A stretch of 5,753 nucleotides of DNA from Desulfobacterales bacterium. Its GTDB lineage: Bacteria > Desulfobacterota > DSM-4660 > Desulfatiglandales > B25-G16. Location: the NCBI GenBank assembly GCA_013375335.1, contig JABXJZ010000096.1, forward strand, positions 1 through 5,753, in the 5' to 3' direction. The notes beneath the pieces were generated by a model. The model saw nothing but the letters and a program-made list of their open reading frames with translations. It ran no database searches and was not told where the DNA came from. Made by a program: the position numbers and the translations under genes. How positions within the stretch are numbered: position 1 is the stretch's first letter; every line of letters starts with the position of its first letter. Of the stretch, positions 5,209-5,753 are shown piece by piece.

Positions 5209-5753
5209 TCATATCACCCTGAAAAGGATCAACTTTCCCGTGTCAGCATGGCTCCACTCTCCAACCCGGACAAAATCTCCGGGATTTTGACTGCTTATGT
5301 ACTGAGCGCTCAGTTTCGGCCAGTGATTTTCCTCCCAGAGGAAATATCTTATCCCTCGTCTTCTAAGATTTTCGACAAATTCCTCATAGCTATTCCCTAC
5401 CATACCCTCGAGATCACAGTTTTTCTCAGGGCAGGGAGCGCCTTGGAAGTTAGCGTTTGCATAAAAGGAGATCCAACGAATAGAGTGCTGAGACGTCGCC
5501 ACCATTATCTCTCGATCGTTCCCCTCTCTCTCAGCGATAAGCTCGCCTATTCTTTTGAAAACGAGCTTGTCTGTCTCTCTGGGCTTTAGGTTTTTTGGCA
5601 AGGCAAAGACTAAGATGAGCAAGCATACCAGGGCAAAAGCAATTGATTCCTTGAGATTGAACCTAGATTTAAAAAAGAGCAATACCTTTTCCAATCCGAA
5701 TCCCAGAAAAACAAAAGATGGAAGAATAAAAAGCGCCACAAATCGATTGAACA
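5209..5753 (-). CDS. C-terminal part of a GT39/ArnT-like membrane glycosyltransferase (5' end off window)
   Basis: The frame runs into the right edge without a start, so 180 C-terminal residues are visible; a GTG at 5739 is internal, not a start. The visible part begins FNRFVALFILPSFVFLGFG, the end of a hydrophobic segment, then a basic loop (FFKSRFNLK), a second membrane segment at about 36-53, and a soluble domain of about 120 residues. The soluble part resembles the C-terminal extracytoplasmic domain of GT39-type enzymes, which transfer sugars from polyprenyl-phosphate donors. It has a Ser/His-Ile-FYANANFQGAPCP stretch, then SYEEFVENLRRRGIRYFLWEE, and it ends GKLILFRVI, matching the usual 'address, then region where residue X is responsible, then closing beta strand' layout. 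Two cysteines (C107, C112) sit close together and could form a disulfide outside the cytoplasm. Catalytic loops are off window, so the family call rests on C-terminal style only. Confidence 0.65.
   Translation of the reverse strand, partial: FNRFVALFILPSFVFLGFGLEKVLLFFKSRFNLKESIAFALVCLLILVFALPKNLKPRETDKLVFKRIGELIAEREGNDREIMVATSQHSIRWISFYANANFQGAPCPEKNCDLEGMVGNSYEEFVENLRRRGIRYFLWEENHWPKLSAQYISSQNPGDFVRVGEWSHADTGKLILFRVI

Noticed and set aside
5737..5739. GTG as the start of the right-hand gene
   Set aside because: The frame stays open to the window edge (FNRF precedes it) and the residues look like the inside of a membrane segment, so the gene is truncated by the window rather than starting here.

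Overview
The window is a compact bacterial stretch of middling G+C content. Every convincing gene is on the minus strand, so transcription runs from the right-hand end towards position 1. Two genes start with GTG, and most starts have a canonical Shine-Dalgarno sequence (GGAGG or GGAGGTGAT). The gene set suggests a Gram-negative-type bacterium: an exported ComEA-type DNA-binding protein, a VanZ-like membrane protein, a GT39-type membrane glycosyltransferase, and MutS2 rather than MutS. A desulfobacterota- or nitrospirota-like lineage is a guess from overall protein style. I cannot fix the taxon from the sequence.

Layout, in order of transcription. (1) 5753-5209: the C-terminal part of a large membrane protein, probably a GT39/ArnT-like glycosyltransferase, cut by the window edge. 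(2) 5208-5064: a short gap holding only a doubtful 28-codon open frame. (3) 5063-4857: a small AT-rich ORF for an exported or membrane peptide of unknown function, overlapping the next gene by 25 nt. (4) 4881-4486: a retropepsin-like (clan AA) aspartic protease-family protein with DTA in place of the usual DTG. (5) 4485-4348: an intergenic region with an inverted repeat, a sigma-70-type promoter and a dyad over its -10 element. (6) 4347-4072: a ComEA-like secreted helix-hairpin-helix protein. (7) 3999-3445: a VanZ-family membrane protein. (8) 3416-2682: hisA. (9) 2661-2633: a strong sigma-70-type promoter. (10) 2602-2159: yqeY. (11) 2128 to the left edge: mutS2, 709 codons visible, with its C-terminal Smr end outside the window.

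How the genes may work together. comEA, the vanZ-like gene and hisA are closely spaced and could be one transcript from the 4382-4410 promoter. yqeY and mutS2 form a second tight unit (30 nt apart) with its own promoter just inside the 3' flank of hisA. The yqeY-mutS2 pair is the most interesting functional coupling: YqeY resembles the tRNA-binding domain of GatB, and MutS2 is known in some bacteria to act on collided ribosomes or on recombination intermediates. hisA is a normal histidine biosynthesis enzyme set apart from any other his gene visible here.

I see no tRNA, rRNA, CRISPR array, insertion sequence or prophage gene. No clearly new multi-gene system is visible. The least explained part is 4486-5171: the small ORFs and the DTA-variant protease-like protein.
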